This document shows, piece after piece, positions 11,301 through 18,828 of a DNA stretch of 64,000 nt. Made by a program: the position numbers and the translations under genes. This DNA is from Ravibacter sp964559125 (GTDB lineage Bacteria > Bacteroidota > Bacteroidia > Cytophagales > Spirosomataceae). Location: positions 62,001 through 126,000 of the forward strand of contig CAZLGW010000008.1 in the NCBI GenBank assembly GCA_964559125.1, read 5' to 3'. Every line of letters begins with the position of its first letter. Within the stretch, counting starts at the first letter, position 1. Under the pieces are notes generated by a model that searched no databases, was not told the DNA's origin, and was given only the letters and a program-made list of their open reading frames with translations.

Positions 11301-14300
11301 CGGGGATCCGGCAAAATCCATTGTAGCCGGTCCCGGCACCAGGCTGTTGTCACCCATGTTGAGGGCAGGGCTATTGGCGGTCAGTTGTAGCCCGTCGTCG
11401 GCGGTAGCCCATTTGCTATCTGGCCCCATCGGGTTCGCGATGTCCCGGAATAGCGGATCCAACCCGAGATTCTCGCCGTTATCGGCTATATCTGCCAGAC
11501 CCTCGGCCAGCTTTTCGACCACATTCCGCCGGAAATTTAATGTTGTCGCGCTGCCTGCCTTGAAAACCTGGCTCCCTGCCTGACTACTCCCTGCATCAGG
11601 CAGGAGGTTTCCCCAGAGAACGGAGTTGGCCACCAGGTCACCGGAGCTGCCGTCATAATACAACGCCCCGCCCTGCCCGGCGGCTGAGATGGCTTTGTTG
11701 CCTACCAGCGTGGTATTGACTACCCGGGCAGTGGAAGAGCCGGTCACCGCTACAGCTCCTCCATAGACGGCTTGATTATAGACGAAAACGCTGTTGTCAA
11801 TCTGCTGCCCAACGGCCTGACCGGAAAAGTACACCGCACCACCGTACTGGCCGCCCGCGTTGGTATTAAAACTGCTCCGGGAAATCGTCAGCCCGGCCGA
11901 TCCGGACGATGCGACAGCTCCGCCATTCCGCTCTGCCGTATTGTTTTTAAAGTCGCAGGAAGAAAAAGAAGGCTTCGAACCTTCTTCCGCTATAACAGCT
12001 CCGCCATCCGTCAGGGCCTGGTTATTGGTAAAGCTGCTTCCGGTAAAGGAAACTGTCGCATCATCCCCGATTTTTATAGCGCCGCCCTTTCCAGCCTGAT
12101 TTTCGACAAAGCTGCCGTTGGAAAAAGTGCCTGTCACCAATGCGCCGATTCTCAAAGCCCCGCCTGCTGCGGCTTTGTTTCCGGTAAAAGTACAGGCATT
12201 TGCCGTCAGCACGGAATTCAGCTGCATATCGATTGCCCCGCCTTCCTGCCCGGCTTCGTTGTCGGAAAAGCTGCTTTCGGAAATATTCAAGGTCCCGGAA
12301 ACGCTCACCGCACCGCCTCTGTTGCTGGCATAGTTTCCGGTAAAAACCGTCGTGGCGACGTGTTGCCCGCTGCTGATGGCATAGAGCGCTCCGCCATCAG
12401 CCGCCCTGTTGTTCGCGAAGGAAACATGCTGAATTTTCAGACGAGAGCTGTGATTAAAAAAGCCTCCACCGGCTGCTTCGTCTATTTCGTAGGGGTAACC
12501 CGTGGGCCCCTGTACGGAGATTTTACCGTTTCCGTTGGCGTTACCATTTTCTACTACAAACCCGTCAAAAACCGGGATTGTCGAAGGGTGTGCAGTTCCG
12601 TTGACTCCCGCAGCCGTCACGACATGGAAGCAATTATCACTTTCCTGTCCTCCGACACCTATGTCCCCACTGAGAATCGTCTTATTGCCGGCCAGGATAC
12701 CGGTGCGCTGGCTGAGGCTGGTCTCGGTACCTGCAAAGCCTCCATACAGGCTCACCCCTTCTGCCAGCAGGAAGGTATTATGCCGCCCGTCGGGAGTCAT
12801 ACCCGCGCCATACAACGGATAATAGGTCCCTTTCGCCACCCATACCTGCTTCACGGCAGAGTTGGTTTTGGCCAGCTTCAGGGCAACCGACACCTCACCG
12901 ACGGCATTTTTCCACGACGAGCCATTGCCCTGCAAACCTTTTACCACATATATGGTTCCGTTTGCATCCGGCCGGAGAACAGGATCACCCTGGAACTCGT
13001 ACGCACCTATATCGATCCGTCCACCCGAACCGAGCTGATAAACCCGCCGGTTGCCGGCCAGGTCTTTCGTGTCGCCGTTGAGGCCGGGCAGGAGGTTGTT
13101 GGCCCCGGTATTGATCGCAGGACTCGTCGGCAGGAGCGAGTAGTCCAGGTCTGAATCATGGTGCGCGTTTGGATTGACCATGAAATCGGCAAGCGTAAAA
13201 TCGTAGCTTTCGGAGCTAAGCTGATTGATGTAATTGTTGCTGTTCCCGGTATGATACCAGCCTATATAATCCGCTGGTCCGTTTCCCCAGATAAGGCAAT
13301 TCCGGATAAGCGGGGGCGGTTTGGAACCGTCGAGGTTGACTACGCCGCTACCGCCGGTTCCTTCCGGATAGACATGGTTGTCGACAATGGTATTATTGAT
13401 CAGCGTGGCGTCGCAATCATAGTAGGCTATTCCCGACCCTTTGTCCCATAAGTAAGCCGAATTCCGGGCCACCACACTATTGGTTACCTGTATACCCGAC
13501 TCAAAGGCGAACAAGCCCCCGCCTTCCCTGGCACCCCAGTTCCCTATGATCTTTACCCTGTCAAGCCTGACGGTCTTATCTTTTGTTCTGAAATCATATA
13601 TGCCTCCCCCTCTCGGATCTGAACCGGCGCTAATGCCATTATATGAAATTTCCGAATTGCTTACATTAAAATCGGAACTCTGGTTAAAGATACCTCCTCC
13701 GAAATCAGCCCCTGTATTCCATCTGACCCGGGAATCGCTCATCGTAACGGTGGAATTAAAATTGGCCAGCCCTCCTCCATACCTTGGCCTTTCGAAACTT
13801 ACCGCATTGTTTTCTTCAATGGTGATATTCTCCAGCGAAACTGTCGACGACTCTATATAAACCCCGCCCCCACCTTCTTTTGCCTTGTTTGACACCACCT
13901 TCACATTCCTGAGCGTAAACGACGGGGAATAAATAATGTATATCCCACCGCCCCTGTTACGGAGCAGGACGGTCGATCCGGGGCTCAGAACAGGGATTCC
14001 GGGAAGATCGAGAGAATTATCGTTATCGGCGTTTCCATCTGTAATCGTAACGCCTTCGAGCAGGGTCCCCTCACCGACACCCAGGACAGTTACCGTGTGA
14101 TAGGAATTGTCGTCGTCCTTCCCTTTTTCGCCCACATTCCCGCTCAGGATCGTTTCATTCCCCTCCGATACGCGCTGATCTTTGGAAGTCTCGTTTCCGG
14201 CAAACCCGCCATGTATCTTTACTCCCGGCTTAATCGAAAAAGTCAGATCGCCCGTGAAAAGAGGTACGGTGATCGATATGCCGGGGATGAGGACGTAGCG

Positions 14301-14543
14301 ATCGGGATAGTAGGTTCCCTTCGCTATCCATACCTCATCACCGGCTTCGCTTTCATAGATCATCCGCTGTAGGTCTTTGGAAGCGTTTTCCCACGAAGAC
14401 CCGGTGCCGTTGCCGGCTTCCGTCTTCATCACATACCTGATCGTCTGCGCCGAAGCCTGGAAGGAAAAACCGAACAGCAGGAACAGGAAAATAAACGGGG
14501 TTTTAAAGAAAAAAGAGGAGGGAGTACTACAGAAGTTTTTCAT
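5316..14543 (-). CDS. Giant secreted multi-module right-handed beta-helix protein with T9SS sorting domain
   Basis: The protein has about 3075 residues. I chose the ATG at 14543 because it starts a good signal peptide (hydrophobic core FIFLFLLFGF, cleavage after QASAQ, residue 33); a start at 14594 would precede it with 17 unlikely residues. Six modules follow, at about residues 34-518, 529-1100, 1104-1454, 1459-1898, 1907-2263 and 2272-2712. Each opens with a RYV...G.G.SW...GDIQ-type header and VWVAKGTYYP. Each then runs through parallel beta-helix turns rich in GGGIYN, GNTA and SGN, and closes with DLAGN.RVY...IDIGAYEFQ. The tail has an unassigned region, an Fn3-like segment (LPVTLTSFEA, about 2891) and a type IX secretion C-terminal domain (VYPNPV at about 2997, ending in KLVIAR). 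It is expected to cross the outer membrane by T9SS and stay on or leave the surface. Ligand binding or adhesion is likely, but no catalytic site is recognisable. Confidence 0.93.
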   Translation of the reverse strand: MKNFCSTPSSFFFKTPFIFLFLLFGFSFQASAQTIRYVMKTEAGNGTGSSWENASKDLQRMIYESEAGDEVWIAKGTYYPDRYVLIPGISITVPLFTGDLTFSIKPGVKIHGGFAGNETSKDQRVSEGNETILSGNVGEKGKDDDNSYHTVTVLGVGEGTLLEGVTITDGNADNDNSLDLPGIPVLSPGSTVLLRNRGGGIYIIYSPSFTLRNVKVVSNKAKEGGGGVYIESSTVSLENITIEENNAVSFERPRYGGGLANFNSTVTMSDSRVRWNTGADFGGGIFNQSSDFNVSNSEISYNGISAGSDPRGGGIYDFRTKDKTVRLDRVKIIGNWGAREGGGLFAFESGIQVTNSVVARNSAYLWDKGSGIAYYDCDATLINNTIVDNHVYPEGTGGSGVVNLDGSKPPPLIRNCLIWGNGPADYIGWYHTGNSNNYINQLSSESYDFTLADFMVNPNAHHDSDLDYSLLPTSPAINTGANNLLPGLNGDTKDLAGNRRVYQLGSGGRIDIGAYEFQGDPVLRPDANGTIYVVKGLQGNGSSWKNAVGEVSVALKLAKTNSAVKQVWVAKGTYYPLYGAGMTPDGRHNTFLLAEGVSLYGGFAGTETSLSQRTGILAGNKTILSGDIGVGGQESDNCFHVVTAAGVNGTAHPSTIPVFDGFVVENGNANGNGKISVQGPTGYPYEIDEAAGGGFFNHSSRLKIQHVSFANNRAADGGALYAISSGQHVATTVFTGNYASNRGGAVSVSGTLNISESSFSDNEAGQEGGAIDMQLNSVLTANACTFTGNKAAAGGALRIGALVTGTFSNGSFVENQAGKGGAIKIGDDATVSFTGSSFTNNQALTDGGAVIAEEGSKPSFSSCDFKNNTAERNGGAVASSGSAGLTISRSSFNTNAGGQYGGAVYFSGQAVGQQIDNSVFVYNQAVYGGAVAVTGSSTARVVNTTLVGNKAISAAGQGGALYYDGSSGDLVANSVLWGNLLPDAGSSQAGSQVFKAGSATTLNFRRNVVEKLAEGLADIADNGENLGLDPLFRDIANPMGPDSKWATADDGLQLTANSPALNMGDNSLVPGPATMDFAGSPRIFESQNGEWVDMGAYELQQRTTTRYVRVGATGGGTSWLDAAGDIQPLIDDPVTRKILVAKGTYHVTGSGVALRKNLEVYGGYADTGLPAIDDRDWLLNETILHGSNVRCVLNTTFGWEQTYTPSTVVDGFTITGGNSTMGGGIYNRGGAAKYRNLKIFSNTATSGAGIYDRESVASYENIRIQGNSASAIGGGLNLTSSNATLTAILITGNTASISGGLYISGGKPVLRSATVSGNASASGASGLELEFNALPLVYNTIVWGNAGAPDFEAFNGAGFDPAGSHNFIKGAASQNGDEEIEVTSFFAGPVAASAGNPQTAGDYSLKQYSPAVNMGLNSAFPDLDASSVDMAGNPRVYQYQAGGIIDVGAFEFQQDYISPPETRYVKPGASGSGLSWADPSGDIQSMIGQYGVKQVWVAKGTYAAPAGGIKLKRGVAVYGGFTDTGNPAFNERNWTIHTTTVDGGGQGSVIYNKFSAASPLPSSAILDGFVITGGNAQNGGGIYNEYASATLTNLHVRNNNAEYGGGVYNANSSPDIREVKITGNTASIRGGGMYNSQSDFTLLNAELKDNSVSGSGGGVQNVRSTIVMKNVSITGNQATYQGGGISSELSDITLREVSVNGNKSNNNGGGIYAYSGNALLINVLVSGNTTGSSTFASGGGIYNSRTTSFRVVNCTVSGNYSGQWAGMHNNESIPEIYNTVIWANHFDPFWATSSPVSDFGGTLHANSKNNYIRGVESQNGNVNYTAANFFVTPVQADASTANASGNYQLPASSPAVNGGVNAFYTNAGGSLTDSDLAGIARIYNQAGGGVIDIGCYEFHGTPTPLPGIRYVRAGDTGNGASWNAASGDIQAMINAEGVQQVWVAKGTYYPTGDGFTLKNSVAVYGGFPASGDPVFANRDWRENETILDGKDERIVIHNVFTNDTQLNNTAILDGFTITRGKGISTEARGNNSAGGIHNIYASPVLSNLLIKGNWGETVGGVFNSASAPVFRNTVITGNFGYSAGGMSNNTGGSPKLFNVLIAGNTGGGLAVGGMSNWYHSSPELTNVTISGNSGGTVVSQGIYNDSNSTTAIFNSIVWGNGNTAFPDNVTSGSSHNFIEGLDNQNGTSGYAAADFFVNPILAIRPTPVTEGDYRLKDGSPAINKGDNTLYPGLSGSTLDLDGLARVYNYSNDGKIDAGAYEFQGEALSPNANGILFVRKNAAGNGSSWTNALGELADALKFAKTESKVKQVWVARGTYKPGYSPADLNFGNEAGRDNAFLLPKDVKVYGGFAGDETSVEGRDLSITQNASILSGDLDPAGIENDARHVVIATGNVGSAMLDGFTVTGGNASESANSLTVNNLTVAGNFGGGIYMRGITANGNPVLANIRVEGNRAVGGGGIYLNAASPKLQNFNILENSAVSNGGGIYCTAASAPELISGYIDGNSAGANGGGMYNADSDPELSLVSVRGNSAGNNGGGINNASGSVAVLRNSLVTGNKAASSGGGMYSNNGSRGIVYNSTFASNNAASGGALYVIQNNAGIEMHNSIVYGNSSGIVRESGAAASVLSNSIIQGGTAAGGSVIDADPGYVNDPGFAVAPSTTGNFRLRDGSIAVNRGDQKTNSSGYAVQAGDNDLDGNPRIANYRIDLGPYESGCTVALPAPDQTEVSVVLSAGENYVFSACSLLAIIEPAGDQALVNNLFTAKSWQSPGAVDFGASRVVGRYFELKPHNQAATSAIVTLFFTAADFEAYNNSFANEIQKPLPVQPGDDVSYLSVVQFSGPIGANGLPETGSGHEVQVVPSEVVWDAGLKLWRVTFSVSGFSGFYITTGETALPVTLTSFEASKQEGGVMLKWQTSAETNFSYFEVERSADARNFGTIGKVAAHTGNAMLKNYSLVDNPTAIRSAVFYYRLRMTDTDGAYRHSEIRSVALDREEKWNVTVYPNPVSSGSVKLIVYNGNADTVSLLDISGRKQPVAVKTGAAGTAEFSVDSLIAGIYFLEISSAGRTIRKKLVIAR

Positions 14544-14591
14544 AGGAATATCCTTAAAAATTACGCGCGGCAAAAGCTGGATCCACCTCTG

Positions 14592-14599
14592 CAAAACTA
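14592..14599 (-). promoter_or_regulatory. -7 element for the giant gene (TAGTTTTG on minus strand)
   Basis: Read on the minus strand this is TAGTTTTG, an exact TAnnTTTG match, ending 48 bases before the start codon at 14543. It sits in the 188-base region between two divergent genes. I find no -33 TTG at consensus spacing. Confidence 0.4.
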
Positions 14600-14731
14600 C
14601 CGGTATGGTATTGCCCGGATGTGAAATAAAACTTCAAAAACTGGTAAAAATCGTACACCGGGCATAGCAGGAAACCCGTATTTTGAAGTTATTTGCATCC
14701 TGATTCTCTATCCCCGTTATTCTCCCGACCG

Positions 14732-17700
14732 ATGCGTCGCACACCTGGCAGCAAACCCGTATTCTTTATACCCCTGGTATGGATGTGCCTTTGCGGGCAG
14801 GCAGCCGTCTACGGGCAAGAGCGCCGGTTTCGCCACCTGAGCATCGACGACGGGCTTTCACAAAACATGATCACTGCCATCTGCCAGGACCATAAGGGCT
14901 ATATGTGGTTCGGGACGAGAGACGGTCTAAACCGCTATGACGGCTATTCTTTCAGGATTTACAAAGCAGATGCATACGACGACCGCGCTATCAGCGACAA
15001 CTATATCACCGCAGTTTATGAAGATCAGGCAGGAAATCTCTGGACAGGCGCCATGTACGGCGGCCTGCAGCTTTACGACAGAGAAAACGATAATTTCATT
15101 AAAATAAACGGGAAAAACTTCCCTCCCGAAGCCAGGCATGTAAGCTCTCTGACCGGTAATGCTCAAAACGGCCTGATCGTCTCATTCCTCAGCGGCCACA
15201 TCGTAGCGCTCGAAACTCCGGAAAACAAAAAAATAAATTCTGAAACTGTTTTTCAACACAATGCGGTCATCACGCAGGGAAAAGACGAGTTGCAGATCCC
15301 GGTAAACGCTACCCCGGCGCCTGACGGGCTGTTGTGGATCAGCGGGAAGAAAGGCTACCGTACCTACGATTTCCGGAAAAAGGAAAACACAAACCCCTAC
15401 CGGTCGTATCCTACCTACGTCCGGGAGTACAGGAATAATCTTCCGGCTGAGCGTCGCCATGATGATAGCTTTTCACCGTTTTTAACCAGCGTCCAGGACC
15501 TGCAGTGGGACGACGAAGGTGTTTTCTGGATAAGTTCGTTCGAAGGACTTTATGAACTTAATCCCAAGCGGAAAGAAATAGTCCTGTACCGGTTTGCACG
15601 CGGGGTCTATTCTTTTCTGCCCATTCGTGGAAACGGAGGAGAAAAGCTCATACTGGTCGACTCCGACAGCGACAAGCTGCTCCTGTTCAATCCCTCGACA
15701 GGTATTGTAAAAAAACTCGATGTAGCCCGTGCCGACGACAAGGAAATAGCGGATGCACGCTTCTCCGTTATGAAAAAGAGCCGCGACGGAAGCGTCTGGC
15801 TGGGTAGCAACGGGAGGGGGGTCTTCTTTTCACATCCCTACCTTTCGCTCTTCGAAAAAGGGGCAATCCGGTATTCGGATAGTCAAAACCTGGCCTCAGG
15901 CAGCATCTACTCCCTGCTGCAGCGCAGATCGGCTCGCAGCGGAAAGGAGCAGATCCTGTTCAGCACCCTCTATTCCTTCGGCCAGCAGGATATTTTCGCA
16001 GACGGGAGTATCAATACTTATCATTCTTCGAAGCTCAGGACCAGAGCCTTGGCGGAAGACGGCCGGGGCAATATCTGGCTGGGAAGCCCCGACGGGCTCG
16101 TAAAATACGACCCCGAAAACCACTCGGAAAAGCTCATGGCCCCGCTAAAAAACAGCATGATCATGAGCATCTGCACCGACTCTTCGGGCGTGGTCTGGTT
16201 CTCTTCCTTTTCAACGCTCTTTTCGTTTGACCCTTCTGACAACACGCTGAAAAAATTTCCGATCCTTCCTGAAGGCAACGATAAGCTCATCACGCTCCAT
16301 TACTCTACGCTATATCCCGACGCCGACGGAAGCCTATGGGTCGGTACCGCCGCAGGACTTTTCCGGTTCTTGCCCCACGAGGGAAAGTATGACCGCGTCT
16401 ATCATAACGACGCACAGGACCTACTGAGCCTCAGCTCAAACGAAATCAAATGCATCCGTGCAGACCCCCGCCTGCCCGAAAAATACCTGTGGGTGGGTAC
16501 GCCCACAGGATTGAACCGGCTCGATAAGGCTACAGGTAGTTTCCTGCACTTCACGACTGCAGACGGCCTGCCCAATAATACGGTTTACGGCATCCTTGAC
16601 GGTGAGGACGGCAACCTGTGGCTCAGCACCAACAGGGGACTTTCCCTCTTTGATCCCCGAACCAAAACCTTTATCAACTTTGATGTGGATAACGGACTTC
16701 AAAGTAATGAATTCAATACCGGTTCCTACTTCAAAAGCCGGGACGGGGAACTCTTTTTCGCAGGAATCAACGGGTACAACCGGTTCTACCCCGAAAATAT
16801 AATCCCGGGACAACAGGTTGTTCCGATCGTGATTTCAAAAGCCGAACTGGTCGGTGCGGGAAAAGCGCGCCCTGCTCTCTCCGAAACGAAACGTAACGTG
16901 CTCCGGTACGACCAGAACAACATCAGCCTTACCCTGGCGTCGCTCGACTACGTCGCTTCTGAAAAGATCACTTATGCCTATAGAATAGCAAATCGCGACA
17001 CTTCCTGGATCAATATCGGCCGGAACCGCAATATACTACTTACCAACCTGAGCCCCGGCAGTTATGTTTTCCAGGGAAAGGGTACCGACGGACTGGGCAG
17101 ATGGAACCGGCAGATCGTCGAGATAACCTTTACCGTGTCTCCGCCGTGGTGGCGAAGCCCCCTGGCCTATTTTCTATATGCGGCTGTCTTCCTTGCGGCG
17201 CTTCTACTCGTGTGGAGATGGTATAAAAACCGGCTGATTCTGCAGCAAAATCTGGAAAATGAGCGGAAACAGGCGCAGGCAGTACTTGAAATGGACCGTA
17301 TCAAATCCCGCTTCCTGGCCAATATAACCCATGAATTCCGGACTCCCCTTACTTTGATTAACGGGCACCTGGAACAGCTGAAAGACGGTTCGTCGGGTAT
17401 CCCTGCAGACGACAGGTATAAAGAAATGGAGCTGAACAGTCGCCAGTTGCTCGGCCTGATCAATCAACTGCTCGACCTCTCCAAAATTGAAAGCGGGGCC
17501 TACCAGGTCCGCTATAAAGCCAAAGACCTTGAGCTTGAAATCAGGACCCTTACCTTTAGTTTCTCTTCTCTCGCCAGCCAGAAAAATATTCGCCTGGAGT
17601 TTAAGCCCGGACCGTTACCTGCTTCTCAAAAGATCATTTATGATGAAGGTATCGTAAGAACGATCCTGACCAACCTGCTGTCCAACGCTTTCAGGTTTAC

Positions 17701-18826
17701 CCCTCCTCATGGGACTATTGAGGTATCCCTTACTTATGACGGTTCTGCCAGGGAAATAAAAATAGCCGTTTCGGATTCAGGCGCCGGTATTCCTGAAGAA
17801 GAGCAGAACAGGATATTCGACAGGTTCTATCAATCGGAAAATCCTGAAAAATCCTCATCCGGCGGCTCCGGGATCGGCCTCTCGCTGGTAAAGGAGCTCG
17901 CTCTGCTGCACAGAGGGGCCGTCGGGGTGGAAAGTGAACCGAAAAAAGGAAGCTGCTTTACAGTTATTCTGAAAGAAGGATTCTCTGTTACAGATAGCGG
18001 GCATTCCGGTGAAGCTGTTCTTTACCAGGGTTCAGGGGAGACAACTGTTCAAAATCCGGCAAACGGGAACAGCGAAGAATCTCCCGTCATACTCATCGCC
18101 GAAGATCATGATGAGCTCCGGCGTTTTATCATAGATAGTCTAGGAAACGATTATCGCTACCTGGAAACTTCCGGAGGAACCGAAGCGCTCAAAATTGCTG
18201 CCGGGCAGGTACCCGATCTCATCATAAGCGATGTCATGATGCCCGGGATGGACGGCCTGGAGCTGTGCGAAAAAATCAAAACCCACGACACCACTTCCCA
18301 TATCCCGCTTATCCTGCTCACTGCCCGGGCTGACCAGGAAGATAAAATGGCAGGGCTGGAAAACGGCGCAGACGAATACCTTACCAAGCCTTTTTCGGTA
18401 AATGAGCTGCGGGTACGGGTCAAAAACATTCTCCGGAACAGGAAGATACTGCAGGAGCGCTACCGGGCCTCTTTTTTGCAAGAAACCGAAGGAAACAAGA
18501 AAGAAAACGCCTACCTCAGAAAAGTGGAAGAGGTGATCCGGCACCATGCTCCGGACGATATGTTCGGCGTTGAAAGGCTCGCCGAAGCGATGTCTCTGAG
18601 TACTGCGCAGCTAAACCGCAAAATAAAAGCTGTTACAGGACAGACAACCGTCATTTTCATCCAGAATGTAAGGATGAAGATGGCCCTTCAGTTGCTGCGC
18701 CAGGGAGAAAAAAATATCGGAGAAATCGCCTACTCGATCGGCTTCGAAAACCCGGGATACTTCAGCAAGGTGTTTAAAAAGCACTTCGGCTTTTCCCCTT
18801 CGGAAAGAGAAAAGGTGAAAGATTAA
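14732..18826 (+). CDS. Hybrid two-component system protein (periplasmic propeller sensor, kinase, receiver, AraC)
   Basis: The protein has 1364 residues from the ATG at 14732, which begins a signal peptide (FFIPLVWMCLCG...VYGQ); an upstream TTG at 14693 is a weaker start. The periplasmic part is a two-component-regulator propeller with repeats such as GYMWFGTRDGLNRYD and GSLWVGTAAGLFRF, followed by a Y_Y_Y domain. One membrane helix lies near residues 811-830. HisKA (NITHEFRTP, His near 865), HATPase_c (about 970-1077, GGSGIGLSL), receiver (about 1117-1230, IISDVMMPGMDG) and AraC HTH (about 1263-1363) follow. Proteins of this design usually sense glycan fragments and switch on nearby genes. 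Here there is no SusC/SusD pair, and the closest candidate target is the divergent giant surface protein. It ends 2 bases from the convergent receptor gene. Confidence 0.95.
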   Translation: MRRTPGSKPVFFIPLVWMCLCGQAAVYGQERRFRHLSIDDGLSQNMITAICQDHKGYMWFGTRDGLNRYDGYSFRIYKADAYDDRAISDNYITAVYEDQAGNLWTGAMYGGLQLYDRENDNFIKINGKNFPPEARHVSSLTGNAQNGLIVSFLSGHIVALETPENKKINSETVFQHNAVITQGKDELQIPVNATPAPDGLLWISGKKGYRTYDFRKKENTNPYRSYPTYVREYRNNLPAERRHDDSFSPFLTSVQDLQWDDEGVFWISSFEGLYELNPKRKEIVLYRFARGVYSFLPIRGNGGEKLILVDSDSDKLLLFNPSTGIVKKLDVARADDKEIADARFSVMKKSRDGSVWLGSNGRGVFFSHPYLSLFEKGAIRYSDSQNLASGSIYSLLQRRSARSGKEQILFSTLYSFGQQDIFADGSINTYHSSKLRTRALAEDGRGNIWLGSPDGLVKYDPENHSEKLMAPLKNSMIMSICTDSSGVVWFSSFSTLFSFDPSDNTLKKFPILPEGNDKLITLHYSTLYPDADGSLWVGTAAGLFRFLPHEGKYDRVYHNDAQDLLSLSSNEIKCIRADPRLPEKYLWVGTPTGLNRLDKATGSFLHFTTADGLPNNTVYGILDGEDGNLWLSTNRGLSLFDPRTKTFINFDVDNGLQSNEFNTGSYFKSRDGELFFAGINGYNRFYPENIIPGQQVVPIVISKAELVGAGKARPALSETKRNVLRYDQNNISLTLASLDYVASEKITYAYRIANRDTSWINIGRNRNILLTNLSPGSYVFQGKGTDGLGRWNRQIVEITFTVSPPWWRSPLAYFLYAAVFLAALLLVWRWYKNRLILQQNLENERKQAQAVLEMDRIKSRFLANITHEFRTPLTLINGHLEQLKDGSSGIPADDRYKEMELNSRQLLGLINQLLDLSKIESGAYQVRYKAKDLELEIRTLTFSFSSLASQKNIRLEFKPGPLPASQKIIYDEGIVRTILTNLLSNAFRFTPPHGTIEVSLTYDGSAREIKIAVSDSGAGIPEEEQNRIFDRFYQSENPEKSSSGGSGIGLSLVKELALLHRGAVGVESEPKKGSCFTVILKEGFSVTDSGHSGEAVLYQGSGETTVQNPANGNSEESPVILIAEDHDELRRFIIDSLGNDYRYLETSGGTEALKIAAGQVPDLIISDVMMPGMDGLELCEKIKTHDTTSHIPLILLTARADQEDKMAGLENGADEYLTKPFSVNELRVRVKNILRNRKILQERYRASFLQETEGNKKENAYLRKVEEVIRHHAPDDMFGVERLAEAMSLSTAQLNRKIKAVTGQTTVIFIQNVRMKMALQLLRQGEKNIGEIAYSIGFENPGYFSKVFKKHFGFSPSEREKVKD

Positions 18827-18828
18827 GT

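Noticed and set aside
11772..13154. Long plus-strand open frame opposite the giant gene
   Set aside because: It is a shadow of the repetitive minus-strand gene: no family features, biased composition, and similar shadow frames appear in every module.
6400..14450. CRISPR-like or tandem DNA repeats in the giant gene
   Set aside because: The repetition is at protein level and irregular at DNA level, without spacers of constant length.
14693..14731. TTG start for the hybrid regulator
   Set aside because: The ATG at 14732 begins a better signal peptide.
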